Below, in pieces: positions 42,539-52,636 of a stretch of DNA of 64,000 bases. The notes under the pieces were generated by a model. The model saw only the letters and a list, made by a program, of their open reading frames with translations. It was not told where the DNA came from and searched no databases. Within the stretch, counting starts at the first letter, position 1, and every line of letters starts with the position of its first letter. The translations under genes were made by a program, and so were the position numbers. The DNA lies in the NCBI RefSeq assembly GCF_000425725.1, contig NZ_KE384440.1, forward strand, positions 442,317 through 506,316. Reading direction: 5' to 3'. Source of the DNA: Halomonas halocynthiae DSM 14573. GTDB taxonomy: Bacteria > Pseudomonadota > Gammaproteobacteria > Pseudomonadales > Halomonadaceae.

Positions 42539-42722
42539 GCTACATCTCCTTACGATATCCGCCTTGAGCTATTTGAATATCAGCTTGGGTCTACTGCAGT
42601 AAATAACAGTGGCGAGCGGCTGAGAGAAACCCAAGCGCATGCGGTAGGTCATATTTGTTCAACAGTTTAGTAGTATGCTAACGACAACGCCGTGTAATGC
42701 AGTGACTGCGCGAGGATTTTTC

Positions 42723-43654
42723 ATGGATCGACAGGATGACAGCTTGGGTGTGTTGGCAATCGACCACTCCGCTCGCCGGCTGATGGGTAATATTACCGAG
42801 CTGCGTCAGCTGCAGCGGCAAAATCTGCATGCCAGTATGCAGGCACGTCGGCAGGAAGTGACTCAGTCTTTGTTTGAGGGCAACCTGTCGATGCCTTGGC
42901 CTGCAGACTGGGTGGAGTATTTACTGGATGCGGGTGAGCGCAGCGTGCTGTTTTGGGATACCTTGCGTCAGCGGGCGGATAAAATGTCTGGAGCCGTCAG
43001 AATCCGGCGTTGTGGTGGTTGCCTGAAGCTGCTGAGCGGGTGCGTGAATCGCGCCATGCCGTCAGCCCGGAAAATCCGCTACTGGCCTGGCAGGGGCTGG
43101 CTTCGCGCAATATCATTAATGCGTTGGACAGCTGGCGCGACCTTCGTGATGCTGCAGGTGAGCTGGCATTCCACAGTATTTACGGTTACCTGAGCATGCT
43201 CAGCAATGCCGCTTCGTCATCAGCCACCACACAGCATGGCGATAGCACAAGCCAAGAGAGCAGAGAACAGCTTCGTAGAGCCTTGTCAGAAGGTGGTGAG
43301 CTTGAGGCCGGTCTGCGCGTGTTGCTGCTGTTCGCCAAGGCGGATGGCAAACTGGCCAAGTCCTCTCTGGAAAAGGTCATCGAAGGTTATCGCAAGATAG
43401 CAACGCACCTGCCGGATGTTGCGACGATTCGTCAGATTATGAACCAGCAGAATCTGCTGGTCTTCACTTACCCCGAGGAAAGCCTGCAGCAGCTACCTAA
43501 GTTGGTGCCGGAAGCGGCTGCGCGACAGCGGATTCTCGATACCGTTGGCAGGATTGAGCCGGCCTGGTGCCGTGGTGACGGTGACACGGGAAAGTTGTGG
43601 GCTGAGTTACAGAAGCTGCTTGGGCCATCCGTCAGGGCGTCAAAAAGTCCATGA
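42723..43654 (+). pseudogene. DUF3141-family gene with internal deletion and frameshift
   Basis: The N-terminal frame from 42723 (RRLMGNITELRQLQRQNL, then ERSVLFWDTLRQRADKM) matches the start of DUF3141 proteins. About 90 codons in, the reading leaves homology near 42990. Another frame then continues with QNPALWWLPEAAERVRESRH and NPLLAWQGLASRNIINALDSW, the C-terminal region of the same family, to a stop at 43654. The alpha/beta-hydrolase core of several hundred residues that normally separates them is gone. A functional product is unlikely. Confidence 0.7.
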
Positions 43655-43765
43655 GGCGCAAGTGGAAAGCACCAATGTTAGACGTCAGGTTATTGCTGAT
43701 GCAGGTCAGCCAGATGTTAGTCTGGTGCGTGCGGGTTGGTTTTCTTGGGCGACAGGAACGGAACG

Positions 43766-44842
43766 ATGAAGCAGGCAAGTAAAAAATCCATCATCAAGTT
43801 ATTGATAGGCGTTGTGGTCGTCGCGGTGGCCGCGCTGATGGCGTGGCAAATGCTCAAGCCCAACGGGCTAGGCGACGGCTTTGCCAGCGGCAATGGCCGG
43901 ATTGAGGCAACAGAGATTGATGTGGCAACCAAACTGCCTGGTCGTTTGATGGAAGTGCTGGTGGCCGAGGGCGACTTCGTTGAGCCAGGGCAGGTGATTG
44001 CACGCATGAACACCGATACCCTGGACGCTGAGCTGGCGCAGGCCAGTGCCCAGGTGCACCAGGCAGAGCATGCCCTGGAAACTGCTCGTGCCGTGGTTGC
44101 CCAGCGGCAAAGCGAAGAAACCACGGCCCAGGCGATTGTGCAGCAGCGTCAGGCGGAGCTCAGTGCCGCCCAGAAACGTTATCAGCGCACCGCGGCTTTG
44201 GTGCAGCGTAATGCGGTATCACGCCAACAGCTCGATGACGATCTGGCCGCCCGCCAGAGCGCTGAAGCGGCTGTTTTGGCATCACGCTCTCAGGTGCTAA
44301 CTGCCGAGGCAGGCATCAACTCAGCGCGCTCCCGGGTCGTTGAAGCGGAATCTGCCATCGCTGCCGCCAAAGCCGGTGTGTCACGCATCCAGGCAGATAT
44401 TGAAGACAGCGAACTCAAGGCAGATCGGCTGGCTCGGGTGCAGTACCGTATTGCTCAGCCTGGTGAGGTGCTGGGCTCTGGTGCCAAGATCGTCAACTTG
44501 GTAGACCTCACTGATGTCTACATGACGTTCTTTCTGCCGACCCATGATGTGGGGCGGGTCGGTATCGGCGATGCTGCTCATATCGTGCTCGATGCGGCCT
44601 CTGAATACGTGGTGCCGGCCCAGGTCAGTTATGTCTCCAGTGTCGCTCAGTTCACGCCCAAAACCGTCGAGACCGAGAGTGAGCGGGAGAAGCTGATGTT
44701 TCGCGTCAAGGCGCGTATTGATCCGCAGCTGTTAATGAACCATGTGGAGCAGGTCAAAACCGGTCTGCCCGGTGTGGCTTATCTCAAACTCGATGACGAG
44801 ATTGAGTGGCCGGTTGAGCTGCAGGTCAACGTGAAATCATGA
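43766..44842 (+). CDS. yhiI: HlyD-family membrane fusion protein (YhiI-like)
   Basis: 358 residues from ATG at 43766. One N-terminal membrane anchor (about 9-26), a lipoyl half-motif [20 protein letters not shown], a long coiled coil (about 90-215, rich in Ala, Gln and Glu), then [20 protein letters not shown] and [20 protein letters not shown]. Periplasmic adaptor of an ABC export system. It overlaps rbbA by four bases, first gene of the three-gene operon. Confidence 0.88.
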   Translation: MKQASKKSIIKLLIGVVVVAVAALMAWQMLKPNGLGDGFASGNGRIEATEIDVATKLPGRLMEVLVAEGDFVEPGQVIARMNTDTLDAELAQASAQVHQAEHALETARAVVAQRQSEETTAQAIVQQRQAELSAAQKRYQRTAALVQRNAVSRQQLDDDLAARQSAEAAVLASRSQVLTAEAGINSARSRVVEAESAIAAAKAGVSRIQADIEDSELKADRLARVQYRIAQPGEVLGSGAKIVNLVDLTDVYMTFFLPTHDVGRVGIGDAAHIVLDAASEYVVPAQVSYVSSVAQFTPKTVETESEREKLMFRVKARIDPQLLMNHVEQVKTGLPGVAYLKLDDEIEWPVELQVNVKS

Positions 44843-47598
44843 CGGGATTTGAGGACAGCGTCGTCAGCCTGAAAGACGTCACCTTGCAGTATGGCAGGTC
44901 ACGCAGCGAAAAGGTTCGGGCACTGGACGCTTTGAGTCTTGAAGTTCCCAGCGGTCGCATGGTGGGACTGATTGGTCCCGACGGCGTGGGTAAGTCGAGC
45001 CTGATGGCATTGGTTTCCGGGGCGCGGCGCATCCAGCAGGGCAGTGTTCGAGTGCTGGGTGGAGATATGGCTAATGCCGAGCATCGACGTCTGTCCTGCC
45101 CACGTATCGCTTATATGCCCCAGGGGCTGGGAAAGAACCTGTATCCCACGCTGAGTATTCGTGAAAACCTTGAATTCTTTGGGCGATTGTTCGGGCAGAG
45201 CAAAGCTGAGCGGAACCTGCGGATCGAGGATTTGACCCGCAGTACAGGTTTAGAGGATTTTACCGAGCGTCCGGCGGGCAAGTTGTCCGGCGGGATGAAG
45301 CAGAAGCTCGGGTTGTGTTGTGCTCTGATTCATGACCCTGATCTGCTGATTCTTGATGAGCCTACCACCGGGGTTGACCCTCTGGCGCGCAATCAGTTCT
45401 GGGAGCTGATTGCGCGTATACGCGATGAGCGCCCTCATATGAGTGTGATGGTTGCCACCGCCTATATGGACGAGGCAGAAGGCTTCGACTGGCTTGTTGC
45501 CATGGATGAGGGCCAGATTCTGGCGACCGGTACGCCAGCCGAGATGCTGGAGCGTACCGGTCGCGATAACCTTGAGCAGGCGTTTATTGCCCTGCTGCCG
45601 GAGGCCAAACGCGCCCTGCATCAAGAGGTCATTATTCCGCCGCGTGAAGCCAGCGATGAAATTGCCATCGAAGCCCACGGGCTGACTAAGTGCTTTGGTG
45701 ACTTCACCGCGGTGGATCACGTTAATTTTCGTATTGAGCGTGGTGAGATCTTTGGCTTTCTTGGCTCCAATGGGTGTGGTAAGTCCACCACCATGAAGAT
45801 GCTGACCGGGCTCTTACCGTTTAGCGAAGGGGAGGCTTTCCTCTTTGGTCAGCCGGTGGATCCCAATGATCTGGATACACGTCAGCGGGTCGGCTATATG
45901 TCTCAAGCGTTCTCTTTGTACAGCGAGCTGACTGTTCGGCAGAACCTTGAGCTGCATGCGCGCCTTTACCAGATTAACGGCAAGGAGCGCGAAGCGCGTA
46001 TTCAGGAAGTGATCGAGCGTTTTTCCCTGGGGCCGGTGGTTGATAGTCTGCCGGCAGGTCTGCCGTTGGGCGTACGCCAGCGCCTGTCGCTAGCGGTGGC
46101 GGTGGTTCACCGGCCGGAGATATTGATTCTTGATGAGCCTACCTCTGGTGTCGATCCGGTGGCACGCGACAGCTTCTGGGTAGAGCTTATTCGCATGTCC
46201 CGGGAAGAGCAGGTGACTATTTTTATCTCCACCCACTTCATGAATGAAGCCCTGCGCTGTGATCGCATGTCGCTGATGCATGCCGGCAAGGTACTGGACA
46301 GCGATACACCACAGGCGCTGCAGCAGAAACGTGGCGCGGCAACGCTGGAAGCCGCTTTTATCGCCTATCTCGAAGATGCCAGCGACGAGAGTGCTCCTGA
46401 GAGCTCGTTCGATTCTGAGCAGGAGGCAGCGCCGCCGCAGGCGCTCCAGAAGGGCAGTGCGCCGCCGCCGTCGCGCTTCAGCTTCCAGCGGCTGTTCAGC
46501 TATACGCACCGCGAAGCCATGGAATTACGCCGTGATCCGGTGCGCGGTATGCTCGCGCTGTTTGGCAGTGTGCTACTGGTATTCATCATTGGCTATGGCA
46601 TCAGCTTGGACGTGGAAGATCTGTCCTATGCGGTGCTCGATTACGATCAGACCACCAGCAGTCAGGCGTATTCGCTGAACCTGGCGGGGTCACGTTACTT
46701 TGTTGAAACGCCGCCATTGACCAGTATTGATGAACTCGATGAGCGTATGCGTGCCGGTAAGATCAGCCTCGGGGTGATCATTCCTCCTGGCTTTGGGCGC
46801 GATCTTAAGCGCGGTGCTACGCCTGAAATCGCCTTCTGGGTCGATGGCTCCATGCCGACTCGCGCCGATACCATTAAGGGCTATGCCCAGGGAATTCACA
46901 TCGACTATCTCAAGACATTGGCTCGGGAGTCGCTCGGCGTGGATGCTGACGGCGGTGCGGATGTTGCTCTGCGCTACCGCTACAACCCTGATGTACAAAG
47001 CCTACCGGCCATGGTGCCAGCGGTCATTCCCATACTACTGATGATGATTCCGGCGATGCTCACGGCCCTCGGCGTGGTGCGCGAGAAAGAAATGGGGTCG
47101 ATCATCAATTTCTACGTCACTCCGGTCACGCGGACAGAATTCCTGCTAGGTAAACAGCTGCCCTATGTGGTGCTGGGTATGCTGAATTTCCTGATCATGG
47201 TGGCCCTGGCGGTGTTCTTCTTTGATGTGCCGGTCAAGGGCAGTTTTCTTACCCTGACCCTTGCTGCGCTGCTCTATGTGTTCTGTGCCACTGGGCTTGG
47301 GCTCTTGATGTCTTCGGTGCTCAGCAGCCAGATTGCCGCGGTTTTCGGTACCGTTATCGTTACTCTGATTCCTGCTGTGCAGTTCTCTGGGATGATTCAC
47401 CCGGTGTCTGCTATGGAGGGTATCGGTGTCGTCATTGGTCACATTTATCCAACTGCCCATTTCCTGATCATCAGCCGTGGGGTGTTTGCCAAGGCGCTGG
47501 GTATGGCGGACCTGTATGCCTATTTCGTTCCCTTGTTGCTGGCGATTCCCGTGCTGCTCTTGGTTAGCATCGCTGGGCTGAAACAGCAGGAAAAATGA
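44839..47598 (+). CDS. rbbA: RbbA-type fused ABC transporter (two ATPase domains plus permease)
   Basis: 919 residues, as expected for RbbA. First ATPase: Walker [10 protein letters not shown] (about 46), signature LSGGMKQKL, Walker B LLILDEP. Second ATPase: Walker [10 protein letters not shown] (about 308), a degenerate signature PLGVRQRL, Walker B ILILDEP. From about 545, an ABC-2 type membrane domain with six segments. Related proteins associate with ribosomes in E. coli or act as exporters with YhiI and YhhJ. Coupled to yhiI by ATGA. Confidence 0.92.
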   Translation: MTGFEDSVVSLKDVTLQYGRSRSEKVRALDALSLEVPSGRMVGLIGPDGVGKSSLMALVSGARRIQQGSVRVLGGDMANAEHRRLSCPRIAYMPQGLGKNLYPTLSIRENLEFFGRLFGQSKAERNLRIEDLTRSTGLEDFTERPAGKLSGGMKQKLGLCCALIHDPDLLILDEPTTGVDPLARNQFWELIARIRDERPHMSVMVATAYMDEAEGFDWLVAMDEGQILATGTPAEMLERTGRDNLEQAFIALLPEAKRALHQEVIIPPREASDEIAIEAHGLTKCFGDFTAVDHVNFRIERGEIFGFLGSNGCGKSTTMKMLTGLLPFSEGEAFLFGQPVDPNDLDTRQRVGYMSQAFSLYSELTVRQNLELHARLYQINGKEREARIQEVIERFSLGPVVDSLPAGLPLGVRQRLSLAVAVVHRPEILILDEPTSGVDPVARDSFWVELIRMSREEQVTIFISTHFMNEALRCDRMSLMHAGKVLDSDTPQALQQKRGAATLEAAFIAYLEDASDESAPESSFDSEQEAAPPQALQKGSAPPPSRFSFQRLFSYTHREAMELRRDPVRGMLALFGSVLLVFIIGYGISLDVEDLSYAVLDYDQTTSSQAYSLNLAGSRYFVETPPLTSIDELDERMRAGKISLGVIIPPGFGRDLKRGATPEIAFWVDGSMPTRADTIKGYAQGIHIDYLKTLARESLGVDADGGADVALRYRYNPDVQSLPAMVPAVIPILLMMIPAMLTALGVVREKEMGSIINFYVTPVTRTEFLLGKQLPYVVLGMLNFLIMVALAVFFFDVPVKGSFLTLTLAALLYVFCATGLGLLMSSVLSSQIAAVFGTVIVTLIPAVQFSGMIHPVSAMEGIGVVIGHIYPTAHFLIISRGVFAKALGMADLYAYFVPLLLAIPVLLLVSIAGLKQQEK

Positions 47599-47599
47599 C

Positions 47600-48715
47600 A
47601 TGCGCTTTCTGACTAACATCCTGCAGCTGGGTATCAAGGAACTGCGCAGCCTGAGCCGAGATCCTGCGCTGGTGCTGTTGATTATCTATGCCTTCAGCCT
47701 GAGCATCTATTCCAGTGCTACGGCGGTACCCGAGGCGCCGTTTCGTGCGACCATTGGCGTGGTTAATGAAGATCCGTCACCGCTGAGCTATCGCATTCTT
47801 GATGGCTTCCAGCTGCCTTACTTTCAGCCGCCCCAGGCCATCACCCATGCGCAGATGGATAGCGGTATGGACGCTGGACGTTACACCTTTACCCTGAATA
47901 TTCCACCGGACTTCCAGCAGGACCTGCTGGCAGGCCGTCAGCCGACGATTCAGCTCAACGTGGATGCCACCCAGATTAGTCAGGCGTTTACCGGTGCCGG
48001 CCATATCCAGCAGATTATTAGCAGCGAAGTGACCACCTTCCTGCAGCGCTATCGCAGCCAAGGGGCGCTGCCGGTGGAGGCGGTGGTGCGTATGAACTAT
48101 AACCCCAACCTGGACCGCTCCTGGTTTGGGGCGGTGAATTCGGTCATCGACCAAATCACCATGCTGTCGATCATTTTGACCGGTGCGGCGCTGATCCGTG
48201 AGCGTGAGCACGGCACCATTGAGCACCTGCTGGTGATGCCGGTGACGCCGGTGGAGATTATGCTGGCTAAGGTGTGGTCCATGGGGCTGGTGGTGTTGCT
48301 GGCCTCGGCATTCGCTTTGCGCTTCGTCGTGGGAACCTGGTTGGCGATTCCCCTTGGTGGCTCGCTGGGCCTGTTCATGCTGGGGGCTGCACTGCATTTA
48401 TTCGCGACAACCTCCATGGGTATCTTCTTTGGTACCGTGGCACGCTCGATGCCGCAGCTGGGGCTATTGATCATCTTGACGCTGATTCCGTTGCAGATTC
48501 TCTCTGGCGGCATGACGCCGCGGGAAAGCATGCCGGAGATCATTCAGCGCATTATGCTGGCGGCGCCCACCACACACTTTATTGAGCTGGCTCAGTCGAT
48601 ACTCTTTCGTGGTGCCGGCGTCGGCATCGTATGGCCGCAGATGTTGGCGCTGGCGGTTATTGGTGGGGTATTTTTCCTGTTCGCCCTGTCGCGGCTGCGC
48701 AAGTCGCTCAGTTGA
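47600..48715 (+). CDS. yhhJ: ABC-2 type permease (YhhJ-like)
   Basis: 371 residues. One N-terminal membrane segment, a large periplasmic domain (about 45-175), then five membrane segments with LIREREHGTIEHLLVMPVTP and IPLQILSGGMTPRESMPE, the conserved ABC-2 permease motifs. It starts one base after the rbbA stop. Completes the YhiI-RbbA-YhhJ exporter; substrate unknown. Confidence 0.92.
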   Translation: MRFLTNILQLGIKELRSLSRDPALVLLIIYAFSLSIYSSATAVPEAPFRATIGVVNEDPSPLSYRILDGFQLPYFQPPQAITHAQMDSGMDAGRYTFTLNIPPDFQQDLLAGRQPTIQLNVDATQISQAFTGAGHIQQIISSEVTTFLQRYRSQGALPVEAVVRMNYNPNLDRSWFGAVNSVIDQITMLSIILTGAALIREREHGTIEHLLVMPVTPVEIMLAKVWSMGLVVLLASAFALRFVVGTWLAIPLGGSLGLFMLGAALHLFATTSMGIFFGTVARSMPQLGLLIILTLIPLQILSGGMTPRESMPEIIQRIMLAAPTTHFIELAQSILFRGAGVGIVWPQMLALAVIGGVFFLFALSRLRKSLS

Positions 48716-48780
48716 GGTTGCGCAGCCCTTTTGGGAAAAGTGGCGGGGTCATCTGTTGCCTTGCCCCTGAACTCCTGTTT

Positions 48781-49614
48781 TCAGCCTTCAATAAACTGCC
48801 GCAGTGCCTCTACCTGGCTTGTTCGGTCAAGCATGGGGGCATGACCGCAGCCTTCAGCCTCAAGCGATAGCATCGCCGGCTGCATCGCTTGCATCTGTTC
48901 AGCTGTCTGGCGGTCAAGCAGGCTGGAGTTGGCACCGCGAAGCAGCATCAGCGGGCAGTGAATGGCCTGCCAGTCAGCCCAGTTGTCGCGTGGCGTATCG
49001 TGAATAAACTGCTCGGCGATACGCGGGTCGTAATGGAAAGACCAGCCGCCATCCGGTAAGCGTCGAGCGCTGTCACGAGCCATTTTTGCCCACGTTTTTT
49101 CGCTTTCAATGCCGAAGGTGGCGTAGTTCTGCCGCAGCTCGTTCTCCAGCTCGCTCAGTTGGTTGAACCGGTAGGGCTGAGCGAAATAGTTGCCCATGAG
49201 CGTTAGTGCGTCAGGGTTGAGTGCGGGGCCAACGTCATTGAGCATCAGTCGCTCGACTCGCCCGGCATGTTCAGTATCGGATGCCAGTCTCATGCCAAGC
49301 AGGCCGCCCATGGAGGTGCCGACCCAGGGCACGCTGTCCAGATTGAAGTGATTCAGCACCGCAACTGCTATTGTCATGTAATGATCGTAGAGATAGTGCT
49401 GATCCGGTACCGGAGACCAGCTCGACAGGCCGCGGCCTGGTGTGTCGGGGGCGATGACTCGCCACTGTGGGCCGAGCTTGCGGGCCAGTGCGTTGAAATC
49501 TCCCCCGTGTCGAGCAAGTCCGTGCCAAGCAATGACAGTGCGGGGCGCATCGGGGTGCCATATGCGGACTGCGACCTCCAGATCCTGTACCTTTAATAAT
49601 CTCAGGGAGTCCAT
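48781..49614 (-). CDS. Alpha/beta hydrolase
   Basis: 277 residues from ATG at 49614 (MDSLRLLKVQDLEVAV); a longer frame reaches 49671. AWHGLARHGGDFNALARKLG, VIAPDTPGRGLSSW, VGTSMGGLLGMRLA with the nucleophile Ser in GTSMG, and GCGHAPMLDRTSQ with the catalytic His. An esterase or ring-opening type hydrolase. Convergent with yhhJ, no obvious partner. Confidence 0.87.
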   Translation of the reverse strand: MDSLRLLKVQDLEVAVRIWHPDAPRTVIAWHGLARHGGDFNALARKLGPQWRVIAPDTPGRGLSSWSPVPDQHYLYDHYMTIAVAVLNHFNLDSVPWVGTSMGGLLGMRLASDTEHAGRVERLMLNDVGPALNPDALTLMGNYFAQPYRFNQLSELENELRQNYATFGIESEKTWAKMARDSARRLPDGGWSFHYDPRIAEQFIHDTPRDNWADWQAIHCPLMLLRGANSSLLDRQTAEQMQAMQPAMLSLEAEGCGHAPMLDRTSQVEALRQFIEG

Positions 49615-49814
49615 AGCCTTTGCTCCTGTGGTGGCTTGCTTTGCGGTCGCGGTAATATTTCTGCAGCTCACAGCAGGTTAGCGTAACGGTGTGAGACGGA
49701 GTTGTGTTAGAAATAAGAAAAATTCACACTCTCTGCATAAATGACGTGTGGCTTGGCCGTCTTAACATGCGACAATGAATGTATAACTTTGGTACTGAAA
49801 CAAGGACCCTGCCG

Positions 49815-51272
49815 ATGATCTCTCCCCGACTCTGCCTAGCGACGCCCAAAATGGGGCGTCGTAAGCTATTGGCGGTATTCGTTACATCTCTGATGATGAG
49901 CCAGGTACAGGCCGCTGATTTGCTTGAGATTACTCAAGATGCGCTAGATAAGAATGCTGAACTTGCATCAGCCAAAGCGCTGTTTAAGTCGGTAGAGGCT
50001 GGGCGTGACGTGCAGCAGGCGGACCTACTACCTCAGGTGACGGCTTCCGGGCAAATTGCACATAAGCGCCAGTACGAAAGCCAGCAACCAAAATACTCAG
50101 CGGGTAACAGTGCTGGGGGAGCCTCTCTTTCGGACGACAGTGTTACAGCGGGAAATTTAACGCTTGAGGCGACTCAGGCTCTGTTTAACGCTCGTAGTCG
50201 TGCTGAGGTTGAGCAGGCTGAGCGCCAGATCGACCAACAGCTTTACCAGCTGGCGGCCACGGAGCAGCAGTTGTTGATTGATGTCAGCACGGCCTATTTT
50301 GAAATTCTGCGGGCTAATGAAGTGCTGGATGCGCGCATTGCTCAGCAACGCGCTATTGAGCGTCAGTATGAGCAGGCCAGAGAGCAGTTCGATGTGGGCT
50401 TAATTGCTATTACTGATGTTGAGGAAGCGAAAGCACGTTTTGACCAGTCTAGAGCTCAGCGCATCATCGCGGAAAGCGCGTTGCAGGTTAGCTTTGAGAC
50501 GCTGCATAAGCTGACAGGAAAACGCTACTCCAGCATCGACATGCTACAGACTGAAATGCCGGTGGTACCGCCTAGTCCGTCTTCTGTGCAGGAGTGGGTT
50601 GACCTTGCTATGCAGAGAAATCCGCTCGTGCTGGCCAGCCAGGCGGGTGTTGAGGTGTCGCGCAGCGGTGTGGATATTGCTCGCGCCCAACGCTTGCCAG
50701 TTGTCGAAGCCTTCGCTAACTATACCTATGGCGATTCAGATAGTGATGTGTTGACCGGTCACGACTCATCGAGCCAGGTTGGTGTGGGTGTCAGCGTGCC
50801 GCTGTTTACGGGTGGACGAACCAGCGCAAGCATCCGCCAAGGCACCTATCAGTTGGCCTCCAGTCAGTATGATTTTGAGGCCCAGCGCCTGACAGCGGTG
50901 CAGCAGGTGCGCTCGCAATTTACCCAGGCCAGCAATAATGTCGCAACGGTAGAGGCGTTAGGTCAGACCGTTGTCTCTAGCCAGAGTGCGCTGGATGCCA
51001 CTCGCGCGGGTTTTGAGGTTGGCACCCGCAATATTGTTGATGTGCTTGATGCTGAGCAGAATTTATATAACGCGGTTGCTGATTATGCCGATGCGCGTTA
51101 CCGCTACGTTACCGACCTGCTGGCTTTGCGTCAGCAGTCAGGAACGTTGGATACCGAAGCAATCAGTGAGCTGAATAGTTGGTTAAATAGTGCGCAGCAA
51201 GTGCAGCTTGACCAGCAGCCGATTGGTGCACCGAGTATGGATATTGGTGCCCCGCCGAGCCCTGATGCCTGA
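49815..51272 (+). CDS. TolC-family outer membrane efflux protein
   Basis: 485 residues from ATG at 49815, preceded by AAGGA; ATG at 49779 has no RBS. Signal peptide ends near VQA|ADLL. Two repeats of the OEP family with long helical hairpins: ALFKSVEAGRDVQQADLLPQ and AYFEILRANEVLDARIAQQR in the first, and TRAGFEVGTRNIVDVLDAEQ in the second. Forms the outer membrane channel for the adaptor and pump that follow 107 bp downstream. Confidence 0.9.
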   Translation: MISPRLCLATPKMGRRKLLAVFVTSLMMSQVQAADLLEITQDALDKNAELASAKALFKSVEAGRDVQQADLLPQVTASGQIAHKRQYESQQPKYSAGNSAGGASLSDDSVTAGNLTLEATQALFNARSRAEVEQAERQIDQQLYQLAATEQQLLIDVSTAYFEILRANEVLDARIAQQRAIERQYEQAREQFDVGLIAITDVEEAKARFDQSRAQRIIAESALQVSFETLHKLTGKRYSSIDMLQTEMPVVPPSPSSVQEWVDLAMQRNPLVLASQAGVEVSRSGVDIARAQRLPVVEAFANYTYGDSDSDVLTGHDSSSQVGVGVSVPLFTGGRTSASIRQGTYQLASSQYDFEAQRLTAVQQVRSQFTQASNNVATVEALGQTVVSSQSALDATRAGFEVGTRNIVDVLDAEQNLYNAVADYADARYRYVTDLLALRQQSGTLDTEAISELNSWLNSAQQVQLDQQPIGAPSMDIGAPPSPDA

Positions 51273-51290
51273 GTGATCGCGATGCCGGAG

Positions 51291-51306
51291 CATACAGTGT
51301 TGTATG
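51291..51306. promoter_or_regulatory. TetR-type operator, site 1
   Basis: CATACAGTGTTGTATG, an imperfect palindrome (CATACA / TGTATG arms). It lies upstream of the RND adaptor gene. Confidence 0.6.
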
Positions 51307-51315
51307 TTTTGTTTA

Positions 51316-51331
51316 CATACAGCACTGTATG
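51316..51331. promoter_or_regulatory. TetR-type operator, site 2
   Basis: CATACAGCACTGTATG, same arms as site 1 and 25 bp (centre to centre) from it. Both lie ahead of the adaptor ATG at 51380. Confidence 0.6.
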
Positions 51332-51379
51332 GATGTAGGCTTTGCAGCCTTGAATATTTCCAATGGAAGTAGATTACGC

Positions 51380-52636
51380 ATGAAAACGATGATCCGAGGA
51401 TGTCGGAGTGGCTTATTGGTGCTGGTTATGGGGCTGTTTCTTGCGGCCTGTGATCAGAAGGATGCGCCTTCAAGTCAGTCGGGTGGCGCAGGTGATCAGG
51501 TGCCGCCGCGTGCCATGACGGTTATGGACGTGCAGCGTCAGGACATTGCACTGAATCGTTCCTATCCAGCCAAGCTGCGTAGTGATGATGAGGTGACGCT
51601 GGTTGCGAGGGTAACGGGCTTTCTTGAGGCTCGCCATTTTGAACCAGGCCAGCAGGTGACGAAGGGTGAAAGCCTGTATTCCATCGAGCCGGAGCTCTAC
51701 AGAAATGCGGTGACACAACGTGAGGCTGATTTGGCTAGTGCTCGGGCAGAATTGTCGCGGGCCCAGCGCGATGCCGGCCGCTTTGAGCAATTGCTCAAGC
51801 AGAACTCGGTGAGTCGTCAGCAGTATGATCAGGCGCTGGCAACCCGTGAGGTGGCTAGCGCACAGGTGGCTCAGGCTCAAGCGGCGCTGATGAGTGCCAA
51901 CCTTGACCTGGGTTATGCCAATGTTACCGCACCCGTATCTGGGGTGATTAGCTTAGGTGAAGTTAATCTAGGCAATTTGGTGACGCCGGGTAGCGAATTG
52001 GCTGTCATCACGCCGTTGGACCCGCTGGAAGTGCGTTTCCAGTTACCGCAAAGCGATGCCGTTGCACTACGTCGGCAGCGCAACGAGCACCCTGAGTCTG
52101 AGATTCATGCCGTGTTGGACCTGCCAGGCCAGGGCGTTAACCTTGAAGGAAAGCTGGACTATCTGGGCTCGCGAGTCAGCGAAGGCACCAGCACAGTCCA
52201 GGGGCGGGCGGCGTTTGCTAACCCTGACGGTGTACTAATGCCCGGTCAGTTTGTGCGTGTTGTGTTGAATGGCCTCAAGCGGTTTGATGTGATTGCTGTT
52301 CCGTCAATTGCAGTCACTCAAGGGTTAATGGGGCCGCAGGTGTTTGTGCTTGATGAAGAGAATGTCGCGCGAGTGCGTAATATTCAGCTTGGCGCTCAGG
52401 CAGGGGCGTGGCAGTTAGTGGTAGACGGACTGGAACCTAACGACCGCGTTGTTGTTCAAGATCCCGCTGGCCTTAATCCGGGAACGCCAATCAAACCGCA
52501 GCCGTTTGATGGTGATGCGGCAGCACTGATGCCTGGCAAGGCGGCGGTAGAACAGTCTTCTGGCGACACCGCGTCAGCAGCGGCTCAAGGCGCAGGAGCG
52601 GCTAAGGCTGAGGTTCAAGAGGGCGCTGAAGAATGA
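51380..52636 (+). CDS. RND efflux periplasmic adaptor (MFP), lipoprotein
   Basis: 418 residues from ATG at 51380; an ATG at 51329 overlaps the operator and is rejected. Signal peptide with lipobox LFLAAC. Lipoyl and hairpin: VTGFLEARHFEPGQQVTKGE, then a coiled coil with RFEQLLKQNSVSRQQYDQA and NLDLGYANVTAPVSGVISLG. The C-terminal barrel has RAAFANPDGVLMPGQFVRVV. The stop overlaps the pump ATG. Confidence 0.92.
   Translation: MKTMIRGCRSGLLVLVMGLFLAACDQKDAPSSQSGGAGDQVPPRAMTVMDVQRQDIALNRSYPAKLRSDDEVTLVARVTGFLEARHFEPGQQVTKGESLYSIEPELYRNAVTQREADLASARAELSRAQRDAGRFEQLLKQNSVSRQQYDQALATREVASAQVAQAQAALMSANLDLGYANVTAPVSGVISLGEVNLGNLVTPGSELAVITPLDPLEVRFQLPQSDAVALRRQRNEHPESEIHAVLDLPGQGVNLEGKLDYLGSRVSEGTSTVQGRAAFANPDGVLMPGQFVRVVLNGLKRFDVIAVPSIAVTQGLMGPQVFVLDEENVARVRNIQLGAQAGAWQLVVDGLEPNDRVVVQDPAGLNPGTPIKPQPFDGDAAALMPGKAAVEQSSGDTASAAAQGAGAAKAEVQEGAEE

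Noticed and set aside
42675..43193. 172-codon ORF as an intact gene
   Set aside because: Homology to DUF3141 stops near 42,990 and continues in another frame, so it is part of a disrupted gene.
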